A stretch of DNA of 64,000 nucleotides from Lachnospiraceae bacterium (GCA_910576545.1 CAJTKM010000005.1:62001-126000); one strand, 5' to 3'; counted from the first letter of the stretch, positions 8,545 through 17,118 are shown. Numbers and translations: made by a program. The notes: generated by a model from the sequence alone, not told the origin.

Positions 8545-9477
8545 ACTCCTTTCCAGTAATGCCTGCGCGGTGTCTTCGTCGGTAATCAGTACGTCCAGGT
8601 ACTTCCCGCGCAGCGCGGCCAGTATCGCATCAACCTTCATCGGCCCGCCTGCAACGCCGATAACATTTTCCAGCTTTTGCAGTTCTTTCAGGGGCGTACT
8701 CATCAGCCGCTGTTCCTGGCTGACGGAAATCAGGTTCCCGTCTTTGTCCAGAAAATGGCTGAGAACATCGCCCACCGCGCCCTGCAAACGCAGCACAGTA
8801 AAATCATTTTTACTGAAAATACCGTTGCGTATAATGGTTGCATCATCATTCATGCTCCCGATGCCCACCACACTCATGCTGGACAGCGGTATCATGCGGT
8901 AAATCTCCTGTACGCTGGGTTCCTGCTGCAGGGACTGCAAAGTTTCCCTGCTGGAAAGTACCAGCGGCGAAGGAATCAGCCACAGCTTTGCGTTGAACAC
9001 GCTGGAATACGCGTTCGGCAGGTAATAATTGACGCCGCCCGTCAGGCTGACAACATTCAGCGGCTTTTCCACCATCATTGCCAGACGGTTGAGCACGCGC
9101 CGCGTTGTGCCGCCGTAGCCCATGTTGATAAATGTTTCGTCCTTCAGATGGTGCAGGATGTACATTGCTGCCGCCTGTGCAAGGCTGTCATCTGCCTCCG
9201 CCGGTGTTCTGCCGACGGGAAAAGTCAGTACATCGGAAAGCCCGAACCGGGTAATCAGCTCCTGCTCCAGCTTTATGCGGCGGCAGCCGTCCTGCCGGAT
9301 GCTGAACTGTACCACGCCGCTCTGCCGCGCCTTTTCCAGAAGGTTCACGACTTTAGTACGGCTGATGCCGAGCAGGTCGGAAATGGTCTGCTGGGTATAA
9401 TTTTCCATATAATAATACCAAGCTGCCTTGACCGTCAGCATTTCTTCATAATTCTGTTTCGCGCTGCTGGTATCCAA
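8542..9477 (-). CDS. lsrR: LsrR-like transcriptional regulator (SorC/DeoR-type)
   Basis: A sugar-phosphate-sensing repressor of 311 residues. The N-terminal helix-turn-helix is visible in YYMENYTQQTISDLLGISRTKV. The rest matches the SorC effector domain, with INMGYGGTTRRVLNRL and VGIGSMNDDATI forming the phosphosugar pocket. A TTG at 9477 is preferred because AAGGGTG lies six bases upstream; TTG codons at 9498 and 9495 lack a site. In enterobacteria LsrR represses both lsr units until phospho-AI-2 releases it. The same arrangement here, with divergent promoters in a 351-base gap, supports that role. It begins the lsrR-lsrK-cupin unit. Confidence 0.9.
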   Translation of the reverse strand: MDTSSAKQNYEEMLTVKAAWYYYMENYTQQTISDLLGISRTKVVNLLEKARQSGVVQFSIRQDGCRRIKLEQELITRFGLSDVLTFPVGRTPAEADDSLAQAAAMYILHHLKDETFINMGYGGTTRRVLNRLAMMVEKPLNVVSLTGGVNYYLPNAYSSVFNAKLWLIPSPLVLSSRETLQSLQQEPSVQEIYRMIPLSSMSVVGIGSMNDDATIIRNGIFSKNDFTVLRLQGAVGDVLSHFLDKDGNLISVSQEQRLMSTPLKELQKLENVIGVAGGPMKVDAILAALRGKYLDVLITDEDTAQALLERS

Positions 9478-9534
9478 TGGAATCACCCTTTGCAACAAAT
9501 GTCCAGTATCATATCAAATGTATTAAACATAGTC

Positions 9535-9564
9535 AGTATATCACCAGAGTGTTTTGTTTGTCAA
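9535..9564 (-). promoter_or_regulatory. Promoter of lsrR-lsrK-cupin
   Basis: On the minus strand TTGACA (9564-9559), 18 bases, TATACT (9540-9535). It lies 58 bases upstream of the lsrR start. LsrR operators presumably overlap this region, but no site could be defined with confidence. Confidence 0.7.
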
Positions 9565-9728
9565 ATGGAAGTGGGCAGAGAAGGGAACCCATCTTTCATG
9601 TTTAGTAAAAACGGCGAAAATTTTTCTTTTTTATGCGAAATTGACAAATCTATGTGCCATTATTTTCATTTTTTGGCGAAAACGGTGGAGAAAGTGCATA
9701 AAAACAGGGGCTAAAGCCATTCGGATAG

Positions 9729-9757
9729 TTGACAAGCCATTCAAAAGACACTATAAT
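9729..9757 (+). promoter_or_regulatory. Consensus promoter of the lsrACDBF operon
   Basis: TTGACA (9729-9734), exactly 17 bases, TATAAT (9752-9757): a perfect sigma-A consensus 71 bases upstream of lsrA. A promoter this strong would need tight repression, which fits LsrR control. Confidence 0.85.
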
Positions 9758-9828
9758 AAGAAACTGAAAACAAAAATTCTACACAGAAACATTTTTGTGT
9801 TTCTGTTGAAAAAAGGGGGCTTGCAGCG

Positions 9829-11355
9829 ATGAGTGGGACGGAAGAAAAAGCAGCTCCGCTGCTCTCGATTCGGAATGTTTATAAATCATTTGGATTAAAT
9901 GAGGTGCTCAAAGGAATCGACATGGACGTCATGCATGGCGAGGTTCTGGCACTGATTGGTGGCAACGGTGCGGGAAAATCCACGCTGATGAAGATCATTA
10001 TGGGCATATATACCCATGATAAGGGTGAACTTTTGTTCCACGGTGAGGAAATTGTCCAGACGCGCGGCACTGCGGCGGCATTGGCAAAGGGCATTTACAT
10101 GGTTCCGCAGGAGCCTTTGCTGTTCCCCAATATGACTGTGGAAGAAAATATTTTGATTGGCTTTACCCAGAGCAAGGCGGAGTTACATAAAGAGCTTGTC
10201 GAAACAATGGAGGAAATCGGCTGGAATCTGGATTTGAGCCGGAAGGCAAGCAGCCTTTCCATTGCGGAACAGCAGCTGGTGGAAATTTTGCGGGGCATCC
10301 TGCGCCACGCGCAGCTGCTGATACTGGATGAGCCGACTTCCGCGCTGACGTTTGACGAGGTAAAGAGCCTGTTCCGGTGCGTTTCGGATTTGCAGGCAAA
10401 AGGAATCGGTATCATCTATATTACGCACCGCTTGGCGGAGGTATTTGAGATTGCGACGCACGTTGCCATTATGCGCGACGGCATGATTACCATACAGGGT
10501 CCCGTTGGCGGATTTACAAGGGAAGATTTGGTAAAGGGCCTTTTGCCGCCGGATGCAGAGATGACGAAGCATGCCGGAGCGGTAAGCGTTAAAAATGTGG
10601 ATTATTCCGCTGCCCCTGTGCTGGAACTGAAAAATTTCAGCGGCTATGGCTTTTCTGATATTTCATTGAAGGTATATCCCGGCGAAATTCTGGGCGTTGC
10701 GGGCGTTGTAGGCGCGGGGCGTACAGAAATGGCAACAACGATATTCGGCATGGACAAGGTGCTTGGCGGGAGTGTCCTGCTTGGCGGCGCGGATATTACG
10801 GGCAGGAAAACGAAGCAGGTCATTGCTGCCGGTCTGAATTATGTCCCTGAGGACAGGCACCTGAACGGGCTGTTCAAGATTTGTGATGTGGCAGCGAATA
10901 CGACAAGTTCGGCACTGTTCAGTAAAATGATGGGGAGTTTGTTCCTCAATCGCAAAGCGGAGCATGATGTGACGCAGAAATATGTGGACAGCTTCCGGAC
11001 GAAAGTGACGGGGCATGACCAGCTGGCGGGCAGCCTTTCCGGCGGCAACCAGCAGAAAATCGTTATCGGGCGCAGCCTTTCCACAACGCCGAAGATTGTC
11101 ATTTTGGACGAGCCTACACGCGGCATTGACGCGGCGGCGCGCGGCGATGTTTACAGTATTATCCACCAGCTGCGGGAGGAAGGCGTTTCCATACTGCTGA
11201 TTTCCAGCGATATGGAAGAAATCATGGAGCTTGCCGACCGCGCGGTAACAATGTATCAGGGGAGAATCAACGCGGAATTCCGAAATGACGACATCAATCA
11301 GGATAACCTGATGGCGGCCTCGTTCGGTATATTAGAAGGGGGTGCGGACGCATGA
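9829..11355 (+). CDS. lsrA: AI-2 ABC transporter, tandem ATP-binding protein
   Basis: A 508-residue double ABC cassette of the sugar-importer type. The first cassette has Walker A GGNGAGKST (residues 44-52), LSIAEQQLVEI and Walker B LLILDEPTSAL. The second has the degenerate GVVGAGRTE in place of a normal P-loop and then LSGGNQQKIVIG and IVILDEPTRGID, as in RbsA and LsrA. It hydrolyses ATP at the inner face of the membrane to drive AI-2 uptake. Its last codons overlap lsrC by four bases (ATGA), showing translational coupling. The gene order lsrA-C-D-B-F matches the enterobacterial lsr operon, which separates it from a ribose transporter. Confidence 0.92.
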   Translation: MSGTEEKAAPLLSIRNVYKSFGLNEVLKGIDMDVMHGEVLALIGGNGAGKSTLMKIIMGIYTHDKGELLFHGEEIVQTRGTAAALAKGIYMVPQEPLLFPNMTVEENILIGFTQSKAELHKELVETMEEIGWNLDLSRKASSLSIAEQQLVEILRGILRHAQLLILDEPTSALTFDEVKSLFRCVSDLQAKGIGIIYITHRLAEVFEIATHVAIMRDGMITIQGPVGGFTREDLVKGLLPPDAEMTKHAGAVSVKNVDYSAAPVLELKNFSGYGFSDISLKVYPGEILGVAGVVGAGRTEMATTIFGMDKVLGGSVLLGGADITGRKTKQVIAAGLNYVPEDRHLNGLFKICDVAANTTSSALFSKMMGSLFLNRKAEHDVTQKYVDSFRTKVTGHDQLAGSLSGGNQQKIVIGRSLSTTPKIVILDEPTRGIDAAARGDVYSIIHQLREEGVSILLISSDMEEIMELADRAVTMYQGRINAEFRNDDINQDNLMAASFGILEGGADA

Positions 11356-12365
11356 ACAGAACAAAGAAAATTTTCAAGGCGCGGGAAATGACAAGTTTCC
11401 TGTTTCTGATGGGCTTGTTCATCATTGTCGGCATACTGAATCCGAGTTTTATGAGTGTGAATAACGTGGCGGCGTGCTTCAATACCTCCGTTGTGTATAC
11501 GCTGGTGGCGGTAGGCATGGCTTTCACGATATTTGTCGGGGAAATCGACGTTTCCGTTGGCTCGAACCTCGGCTTTGTGGCGACTGTTGTCGGCAGCCTT
11601 CTGCGTGATGGTGCGAATTGGGGTTTTGCGTTTACAGTCGGCATTATCATCGGCATCATCATTGGCCTGATCAACGGCTGGGGTGTTGCCATTATGAAGG
11701 TGCCATCTCTGATTTTCACGCTGGGTACAAACGGCATTTTGCGCGGCATGATGTACATATATACAGGCGGTGCATGGGTGGAAAACCTGCCCAAGAGCTT
11801 TAAGGACTTTTCGGCGGTGACGCTGATTGGCAAATTTACGGTATACTACTGCTGTGCGGTAATACTGGTTGTACTGATACATATGGCGCTGACCCGTACC
11901 CGCAGGGGACGATATTTCTGGGCAGTCGGCGATAACGCTGGCGGCGCGGAGCTGGTCGGTATCCCCGTTGTGCGGACAAAAGTTATGGCGTATGTCATTT
12001 GCGGCATACTGAGCGCTGCGGCGGGCATCATTTTTTGCAGCCGCATCGGCTTTGTTACCTCCGCAAGCGGCAACGGTTATGAAATGAAAGCAGTTGCGGC
12101 GTGCGTGCTGGGTGGCATCAGCCTGTCAGGCGGCGTTGGTACAGTCATTGGCGCGGCAATCGGCGCGGTCATCATGGCATCTATCAGCTATCTGCTTGTT
12201 TTCATGGGCTTTTCGTCTAATTATGATAACGCAATCACGGGCATTATCCTGATTACCATTGTGGTATTTGACGCGCTGATGCAGAGGCGTGCCGCTGTGA
12301 AGAACCGGCGCGCAAGGCTTGTTGCCCGAACTGCGGCTGGAACAGCAAAGGAGGCGGGAGAATGA
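11352..12365 (+). CDS. lsrC: AI-2 ABC transporter permease
   Basis: A 337-residue hydrophobic protein of the BPD_transp_2 (ribose-type) permease family. About eight to ten membrane segments can be seen, starting at SFLFLMGLFIIVGIL. The EIDVSVGS segment and ACVLGGISLSGGVGTVIGA are typical family signatures. It pairs with LsrD to form the channel of the AI-2 importer. It overlaps lsrA by four bases upstream and lsrD by four bases downstream, so the three are translated in series. The C-terminus is basic (RRARLVARTAAG), consistent with a cytoplasmic tail. Confidence 0.92.
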   Translation: MNRTKKIFKAREMTSFLFLMGLFIIVGILNPSFMSVNNVAACFNTSVVYTLVAVGMAFTIFVGEIDVSVGSNLGFVATVVGSLLRDGANWGFAFTVGIIIGIIIGLINGWGVAIMKVPSLIFTLGTNGILRGMMYIYTGGAWVENLPKSFKDFSAVTLIGKFTVYYCCAVILVVLIHMALTRTRRGRYFWAVGDNAGGAELVGIPVVRTKVMAYVICGILSAAAGIIFCSRIGFVTSASGNGYEMKAVAACVLGGISLSGGVGTVIGAAIGAVIMASISYLLVFMGFSSNYDNAITGIILITIVVFDALMQRRAAVKNRRARLVARTAAGTAKEAGE

Positions 12366-13408
12366 AAAACCTGACGAAAAAGCGTCCTGCTTTTAACTGG
12401 ACGGCGTTCCTTGTGCTCCTGCTGATACTTGAATTTGTGATTTTTGGCGGGACAAATGCAAAATTCCTGAAACCCGCTCTTCTGATGACGAGCGCAAACG
12501 ATTTCCTGCCAATCTGTATTATTTCGATATTTGTGACGTTTGTTATGATAACAGGCGGCATTGATATACAGGTTGCGTCGATCATTGGGCTGACCTCTAT
12601 CATCATTGGTGTGGCATGGCAGGATTTCGGCCTGAATATCTGGGCGGCTGTGCTTGTGGCAATATTGGTAGCGGCGGCAGGCGGCGCGCTTTCCGGCTTT
12701 TTTGTGGCTTACTGCGGCGTGCAGGCGATGGTCGTCACGCTGGGCGGGAGTTTCCTCTATTCGGGGCTTGCCCTGCTTGTTTCAACGCTTTCCAGCACAG
12801 AAAGCTATCAGGGTATCAGCGGCTTTCCCGCATCCTTCCGCTGGATTACGAAATATAAGGTGTTCGGTGTTGTGCCGTTCCAAATCTGTATTTTCCTTGT
12901 GCTGCTTGTGATTGCATATCTGTTGCTGCATAAGACAAAATACGGACGGAAGGTGTTCCTTGTGGGCGTGAATCAGTCTGCGGCGGAATATTCCGGCATC
13001 AACAGCAGACGTATTATTATGTCAACATATATTCTCAGTGCAGTCAGTGCGGCGATTGCGGGCGTGATTTTGACCTCCTACCTCGGAACGGCAAAATCTG
13101 ACCTTGGCAGCGGCCTTACCATGAATATCATTACGGCGGTTGTTTTGGGCGGCACGCTTTCCACAGGCGGCAAGGGCAGCGCGATTGGCACGGCTCTGGC
13201 GGCAGTTATTATCGGGCTTCTGCGCTTCGGTATGCCGCTGTGCTTTAAGGTCAATACGCAGTATCTGGATATTCCTATCGGCGTGCTGCTGGTTGTGGTT
13301 GTCGTAGGGCGTTCCCTTGCGGGTAATCCGAACGTGATTGCGAAATTTGCGAAAATGAAGGAGCGTTTCAAAGGCGGCAGTGCGAAAAGCGGTTCCGCGG
13401 AGGCATGA
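12362..13408 (+). CDS. lsrD: AI-2 ABC transporter permease
   Basis: The second ribose-type permease, 348 residues, with a first membrane helix at WTAFLVLLLILEFVIFGG and further helices through residue 320. GGIDIQVASIIGLTS and AVVLGGTLSTGGKGSAIGT are the counterparts of the conserved LsrC segments. With LsrC it forms the heteromeric AI-2 channel. The start ATG overlaps the lsrC stop and has GGAGGCGGGAG just upstream. The end is rich in Lys, Gly and Ser. lsrB follows after 77 bases with its own ribosome binding site. Confidence 0.91.
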   Translation: MKNLTKKRPAFNWTAFLVLLLILEFVIFGGTNAKFLKPALLMTSANDFLPICIISIFVTFVMITGGIDIQVASIIGLTSIIIGVAWQDFGLNIWAAVLVAILVAAAGGALSGFFVAYCGVQAMVVTLGGSFLYSGLALLVSTLSSTESYQGISGFPASFRWITKYKVFGVVPFQICIFLVLLVIAYLLLHKTKYGRKVFLVGVNQSAAEYSGINSRRIIMSTYILSAVSAAIAGVILTSYLGTAKSDLGSGLTMNIITAVVLGGTLSTGGKGSAIGTALAAVIIGLLRFGMPLCFKVNTQYLDIPIGVLLVVVVVGRSLAGNPNVIAKFAKMKERFKGGSAKSGSAEA

Positions 13409-13485
13409 ACAGACATATTCGGGGAGATTTTCCTCTGGATATAGTAAACAATGGCAAACTATCTAAAAAATGGGAGGAATGTAAA

Positions 13486-14604
13486 ATGAAGAAGTTTCTT
13501 GCAACATTGCTGGCAATGACAATGACACTGTCTTTGGCAGCCTGCGGCGGTGGCAACGATGCACCGGTAGAAGGCAATCCGAGCGATTCCGCAGAAGGCG
13601 GCGAGGTTGTTTCCGTTGAGGGCAAAACAGTCGCATTTATTCCGAAGCTGACAGGCAATGCGTTCTTTGAAGTTGCAAACGAAGGCGCGCAGGAATATGC
13701 AAAGGACTGGGGCATCACAGTTGAGTACATGGGCAATGCTGTTGCAGGCGTTGCAGAGCAGGTTGCGGTTGTTAACCAGGCGGTTGCTTCCGGCGTTGAC
13801 GCAATCTGCATTTCTACAGTAGACGCGGCTGGCGTAGCTGACGCTCTGCAGGCTGCTATGGACGCAGGCATCGCTGTCTGCACATGGGACTCCGACGCGA
13901 ACGTAGAAGATCGTGCGCTGATGGTTTCCCAGGGCACACCCGAGGTTCTGGGCCAGATGCTGGTTGACCTTTCTGTAGAAGGTCTGAAGGCTCGCGGCGT
14001 TGACCCCGACAACGATGCAGTAAACTATGCTTGGCACTATTCCCAGGCTACCGTTACAGACCAGAACTCCTGGCAGGTAGAAGGTGAGAAAATCATCAAA
14101 GAGAAATATCCTAACTGGGTAAATGTACAGCCTGACAACTACTATTCCGAACAGGACGCTGAAAAATCCATCACAGTTGGTGAAGCAGTTCTGTCCGCAC
14201 ATCCTGACATCGACCTGATCATCTGCAACGACTCCACAGCCCTGCCCGGCCAGCTTCAGGCAGCTGAAAACAAGGGTCTGACAAAGGACGATGTTACAAT
14301 CACAGGCTTTGCAACACCGAACGCTGTAAAACAGTACTGCACAAACGGCACAATCCATAACTGGGGTCTGTGGGACTGCAAGATCCAGGGCGCAATGGGC
14401 TGCTACGTTGCAGCTTACCTGGCAGCAGGCAACACAGTTAAAGTTGGCGATGTTATCAGCATCCCCGGCCTTGGCGATTGTGAAGTAATGGCAAATGACT
14501 GTCTGGCGGCTGGCGTTTCCACAGCAGATACGAACAACGGCGTTGTTCTTCTGCCCGAACGCGCTGTATTCAACGCTGAAAACATGGATAACTACAACTT
14601 CTGA
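13486..14604 (+). CDS. lsrB: AI-2 binding lipoprotein
   Basis: A 372-residue periplasmic-binding-type protein with a lipoprotein signal (LSLAAC, Cys20), so it is anchored outside the membrane. Against enterobacterial LsrB, four of six AI-2 contacts are conserved: Lys35 is Lys54 (FIPKL), Asp116 is Asp135 (TWDSD), and Asp166/Gln167 are Asp192/Gln193 (VTDQN). Pro220 and Ala222 are replaced by Asn248 and Ser250 (IICNDS). GFATPNAV, WGLWD and NNGVVLLPERAVFN match strongly. The ATG at 13486 has GGGAGGA upstream; the open frame extends back into lsrD but without a site. Identity as an LsrB orthologue is well supported; binding strength with the altered pocket is unknown. Confidence 0.92.
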   Translation: MKKFLATLLAMTMTLSLAACGGGNDAPVEGNPSDSAEGGEVVSVEGKTVAFIPKLTGNAFFEVANEGAQEYAKDWGITVEYMGNAVAGVAEQVAVVNQAVASGVDAICISTVDAAGVADALQAAMDAGIAVCTWDSDANVEDRALMVSQGTPEVLGQMLVDLSVEGLKARGVDPDNDAVNYAWHYSQATVTDQNSWQVEGEKIIKEKYPNWVNVQPDNYYSEQDAEKSITVGEAVLSAHPDIDLIICNDSTALPGQLQAAENKGLTKDDVTITGFATPNAVKQYCTNGTIHNWGLWDCKIQGAMGCYVAAYLAAGNTVKVGDVISIPGLGDCEVMANDCLAAGVSTADTNNGVVLLPERAVFNAENMDNYNF

Positions 14605-14648
14605 TATTCACGTTGAAACAGACGGCCTTATCAGGGTCAGTACAAACG

Positions 14649-14676
14649 GTGGGGCATGGGGGTTTCCATGCTCCAC
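14649..14676 (+). terminator. Stem-loop downstream of lsrB
   Basis: GTGGGGCATGG and CCATGCTCCAC pair around a six-base loop, 45 bases after the lsrB stop. There is no T-run. Hairpins of this kind after binding-protein genes often protect the upstream mRNA and raise its level over the rest of the operon. Confidence 0.55.
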
Positions 14677-14784
14677 TGGTTATAAAAAGGAGCAAAACCT
14701 TGAGGGTGTGGTCGAAGCAGTTCGCTTCACGAACCGGGCTTTCAGCCCGTCGCCTTCTCCTGGCGGTGCATGACACCTCAGGTA

Positions 14785-14811
14785 CCCGCAAGGGACTTCG
14801 CTCCCTGCCCC
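14785..14811 (-). repeat. GC-rich repeat family copy B
   Basis: Read on the minus strand this is CAGGGA-GCGAAG-TCCCTTG followed by CGGG, the first module of the dispersed GC-rich repeat described for 8395-8544. Confidence 0.6.
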
Positions 14812-14878
14812 GATTTTTCATCACATGTTTATGTGATGATATGAAAGGTAACTGCTTTGACGAATATGTGATAGTTTG

Positions 14879-14963
14879 TTCGGAAAACAAAGTTTTCCGT
14901 AATAAAGTTCTTTGTCCACTTTCTCCGAAAGAAAGTGGCAGGGGTTTGGGGACAGAGTCCCCG
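14879..14963. repeat. 39-base dispersed repeat plus GC-rich stem
   Basis: Bases 14879-14917 (TTCGGAAAAC ... AATAAAGTTCTTTGT) match 36378-36416 with few differences. Each copy contains its own stem (GGAAAAC/GTTTTCC here) and is followed by a second hairpin. GGGGACAGAGTCCCC (14949-14963) then repeats the second module of the GC-rich family. Confidence 0.65.
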
Positions 14964-15066
14964 GAATTCTCATTAAGAAAAGCGGAGAGGAGATTTGGAC
15001 AGTCCCTTGTGCGGTTTTCTTAAATAAAAATCAAACCAGATAAAGAAAACGAAGGAGGAATTTGTA

Positions 15067-15948
15067 ATGGCAGATTTGGAAGGCCTGAAGGCATCAAAAG
15101 ATTATCATGTTGACACACCCTTTGCGAATCAGGACGGTTTTTTCCTGAAAGGCATCAACCATCTGGACTGGGGCATGAAAAAGCATATGGCGAATATTTT
15201 TAACCCCAAAAGCGGGAATACGGTGATGTTCGCGTTTGACCATGGTTATTTTATGGGCTCGACCGCCGGTTTGGAGCGTCTTGACCTGCTCCTGCCGCAG
15301 CTTGCGCCTTATGTGGACTGCTTCATGGGCACGCGTGGCGCAATCCGCACCTGTGTTGCACCTGAAACGGCAAAGAGCATCGCTCTGCGTGTAACATCCG
15401 GCTCCTCTATGCTTCAGGACGATTTGAGCCATGAGGTTGTTGCAGTGGATATTGAGGACGCAATCCGCATGAACGCAGACTGTATGGCAGTACAGACGTT
15501 TATCGGTGCGGATGGCCAGCTGAGCAGTATTGATAACCTGAGCAAGGTCATCAATGCAGGTATGCGTTACAGCATCCCGACGCTGGGTGTTTGCGCGGTT
15601 GGTAAGGATATGGAGCGGACAGACCGTTTCTTCAAGCTGGCAACACGTATTATCGCTGAGATGGGCGTGCAGATTGTAAAGACATATGACTGCGAGAATT
15701 TCGAGGAAGTTGCAGCGGCATGCCCTGTGCCTATCGTTGTGGCAGGCGGTAAAAAGCTGGCAGAACAGGACGCGCTGAAACTGGCGTACAATGTCATGAG
15801 CAAGGGAGCGCATGGCGTGGATATGGGACGAAATATCTTCCAGAGCGAACACCCTATCGCAATGGCGCAGGCTGTCTGCAAGATTGTGCATGAAGGCTAT
15901 ACAGATAAAGAGGCTTGGGACTTCTTCCAGGAGGAAAGCCATAAATAA
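15067..15948 (+). CDS. lsrF: 3-hydroxy-2,4-pentadione-5-phosphate thiolase
   Basis: A 293-residue class I aldolase-like (DeoC/FbaB/LacD superfamily) protein, nearly the length of E. coli LsrF. The Schiff-base lysine lies in VQIVKTYD. VPIVVAGGKKL and GVDMGRNIFQSEHPIAM are almost identical to the enterobacterial protein. LsrF moves an acetyl group from the isomerised phospho-AI-2 to CoA, giving dihydroxyacetone phosphate and acetyl-CoA, and so ends the signal. Its presence shows that AI-2 is broken down here and not merely imported. The isomerase LsrG that makes its substrate is not found in this window. The ATG has AAGGAGGAATTT upstream. Confidence 0.94.
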   Translation: MADLEGLKASKDYHVDTPFANQDGFFLKGINHLDWGMKKHMANIFNPKSGNTVMFAFDHGYFMGSTAGLERLDLLLPQLAPYVDCFMGTRGAIRTCVAPETAKSIALRVTSGSSMLQDDLSHEVVAVDIEDAIRMNADCMAVQTFIGADGQLSSIDNLSKVINAGMRYSIPTLGVCAVGKDMERTDRFFKLATRIIAEMGVQIVKTYDCENFEEVAAACPVPIVVAGGKKLAEQDALKLAYNVMSKGAHGVDMGRNIFQSEHPIAMAQAVCKIVHEGYTDKEAWDFFQEESHK

Positions 15949-16006
15949 GCCATTTTTGCAGTGGCCTGTATTTTCCTCAGCTGCATAAAATGCGGCTGAA
16001 AAACAG

Positions 16007-16058
16007 GTCAAGGGACGGTGTCCCTTGTGGGGTGCGGGGCAGAGCCCCGCGGCCTTTA
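16007..16058. repeat. GC-rich repeat family copy C
   Basis: CAAGGGA-CGGTG-TCCCTTG, then TGGGGTG and GGGGCAGAGCCCCGCGG, ending CCTTTA. This is the cleanest copy of the family, with two consecutive stem-loops. It lies between lsrF and the AEC transporter gene. Confidence 0.75.
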
Positions 16059-16116
16059 CAAAAATACGAAAGGGAAGCATTTTCGGATGTTTCCCTTTTT
16101 CTAGGGGGAGATTGGA

Positions 16117-17043
16117 TTGGTTCTTCAGGTGACACAAATGGTGCTGCCTATTGTTTTGATGCTTTTGCTGGGTATGCTCTGCCGGAAAAAAAATATCCTC
16201 AGCCCGGAAGGTCTGGCTGGGATACGCTCGGTTGTCGGAGATATCTGCCTGCCGGTCGTGCTGTTTAACGCGTTTTTTACGGCGCATTACTCCAAAACTG
16301 TTGCGCTGACGTTTCTGACGGTTTATATCGGCTTTGGCGCGGCGCTGCTGGCTGGCTTTGCTCTGCGCCGCCTGGTCGGCACGCATGGCAAATTTATGCC
16401 GCTTCTGCTGACAAGCGCGGAGGGCGGCATGCTGGGCTATGCGCTTTACGGCGTGCTGATGGGCGAACAGTCCGGCTTTGCAACGGTTGATTTGGGGCAG
16501 ACTGTGTTTGCGTATACGGGATTCCTCGGCGCGCTTTTTCTGGCAGATGGCAAAAAACCGACTGCGGCAGGCCTGTTGAAAAATATGGTGACGAATAAAT
16601 GCTGCATCGGTATGGCACTTGGTATCCTGCTGGGCGTATCTGGCGTGGGACAGGCTGTGCTTTCTGTTCCGGCAGGCGGCATACTGACACAGGCAATTTC
16701 CATGGTGACAGCGCCGACAAGTGCGCTGGTACTGCTGGTCGTTGGATACGATTTGGAGCTGAACCGCGGGATACTGCGCCCGGTTGTGATTACGGTTGTC
16801 TGCCGTCTGGCGGTGATGGCGGTTCTGCTGGTGGCCGTCAGCTTCCTGGTGTTCCGCTTCGTGCCGTATGACAGAAGCCTGCAAATTGCACTGATGATAC
16901 TTTACGCGCTGCCTGCGCCGTTTATTATCCCGATGTTTGCAGATGTGAAGGAAGAAGGGACCTATATTTCCACAACACTCTCTTTGCAGACCATCTGCAC
17001 GATTGTGCTGTTTGCGGGAATCGCGGCATACAGCCTGATGTGA
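16117..17043 (+). CDS. AEC-family (auxin efflux carrier-like) transporter
   Basis: A 308-residue membrane protein with about ten hydrophobic segments split into two halves, the AEC/BART fold. Typical features are PIVLMLLLGMLCRKKNIL at the start, VVGDICLPVVLFNAFF in helix 2 and LPAPFIIPMFADVKEE near the end. The start is a TTG at 16117 with AGGGGGA upstream; no ATG fits as well. AEC proteins move small organic acids or other metabolites. It lies downstream of lsrF in the same direction but is separated by a GC-rich repeat, so co-transcription with lsr is possible but not shown. The substrate is unknown. Confidence 0.87.
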   Translation: MVLQVTQMVLPIVLMLLLGMLCRKKNILSPEGLAGIRSVVGDICLPVVLFNAFFTAHYSKTVALTFLTVYIGFGAALLAGFALRRLVGTHGKFMPLLLTSAEGGMLGYALYGVLMGEQSGFATVDLGQTVFAYTGFLGALFLADGKKPTAAGLLKNMVTNKCCIGMALGILLGVSGVGQAVLSVPAGGILTQAISMVTAPTSALVLLVVGYDLELNRGILRPVVITVVCRLAVMAVLLVAVSFLVFRFVPYDRSLQIALMILYALPAPFIIPMFADVKEEGTYISTTLSLQTICTIVLFAGIAAYSLM

Positions 17044-17118
17044 GCCCTGCGGAGGGGCAGCCCCTTTGCCCGCAAATCTCCTGCCGGAAGAAAACGGCAG
17101 CGCAGACAGTCGATTCCG

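Larger units (their letters stand above)
14605..15066. other. Repeat-rich spacer between lsrB and lsrF
   Basis: This 462-base gap holds no convincing gene. It contains a stem-loop right after lsrB (14649-14676), a GC-rich family repeat (14785-14811), a 39-base repeat shared with 36378-36416 (14879-14917), a stem CACTTTCT/AGAAAGTG (14917-14937) and a further GC-rich repeat (14938-14963). The lsrF ribosome binding site (GAAGGAGGAATTTGTA) closes it. No promoter stands out, so lsrF is probably read through from lsrA. Confidence 0.7.

Noticed and set aside
10190-10202. Spo0A box-like TTGTCGAAAC
   Set aside because: It lies within the lsrA coding sequence, far from any promoter; a chance match.
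14613-15023. 136-codon open frame in the lsrB-lsrF spacer
   Set aside because: It runs through several repeats, has no ribosome binding site and no domain; the region is better explained as repeats.
15094-16884. 596-codon open frame on the minus strand, opposite lsrF and the AEC gene
   Set aside because: It crosses two well-supported genes and a noncoding repeat and has His/Arg/Gln-rich low-complexity composition; a mirror of codon bias.
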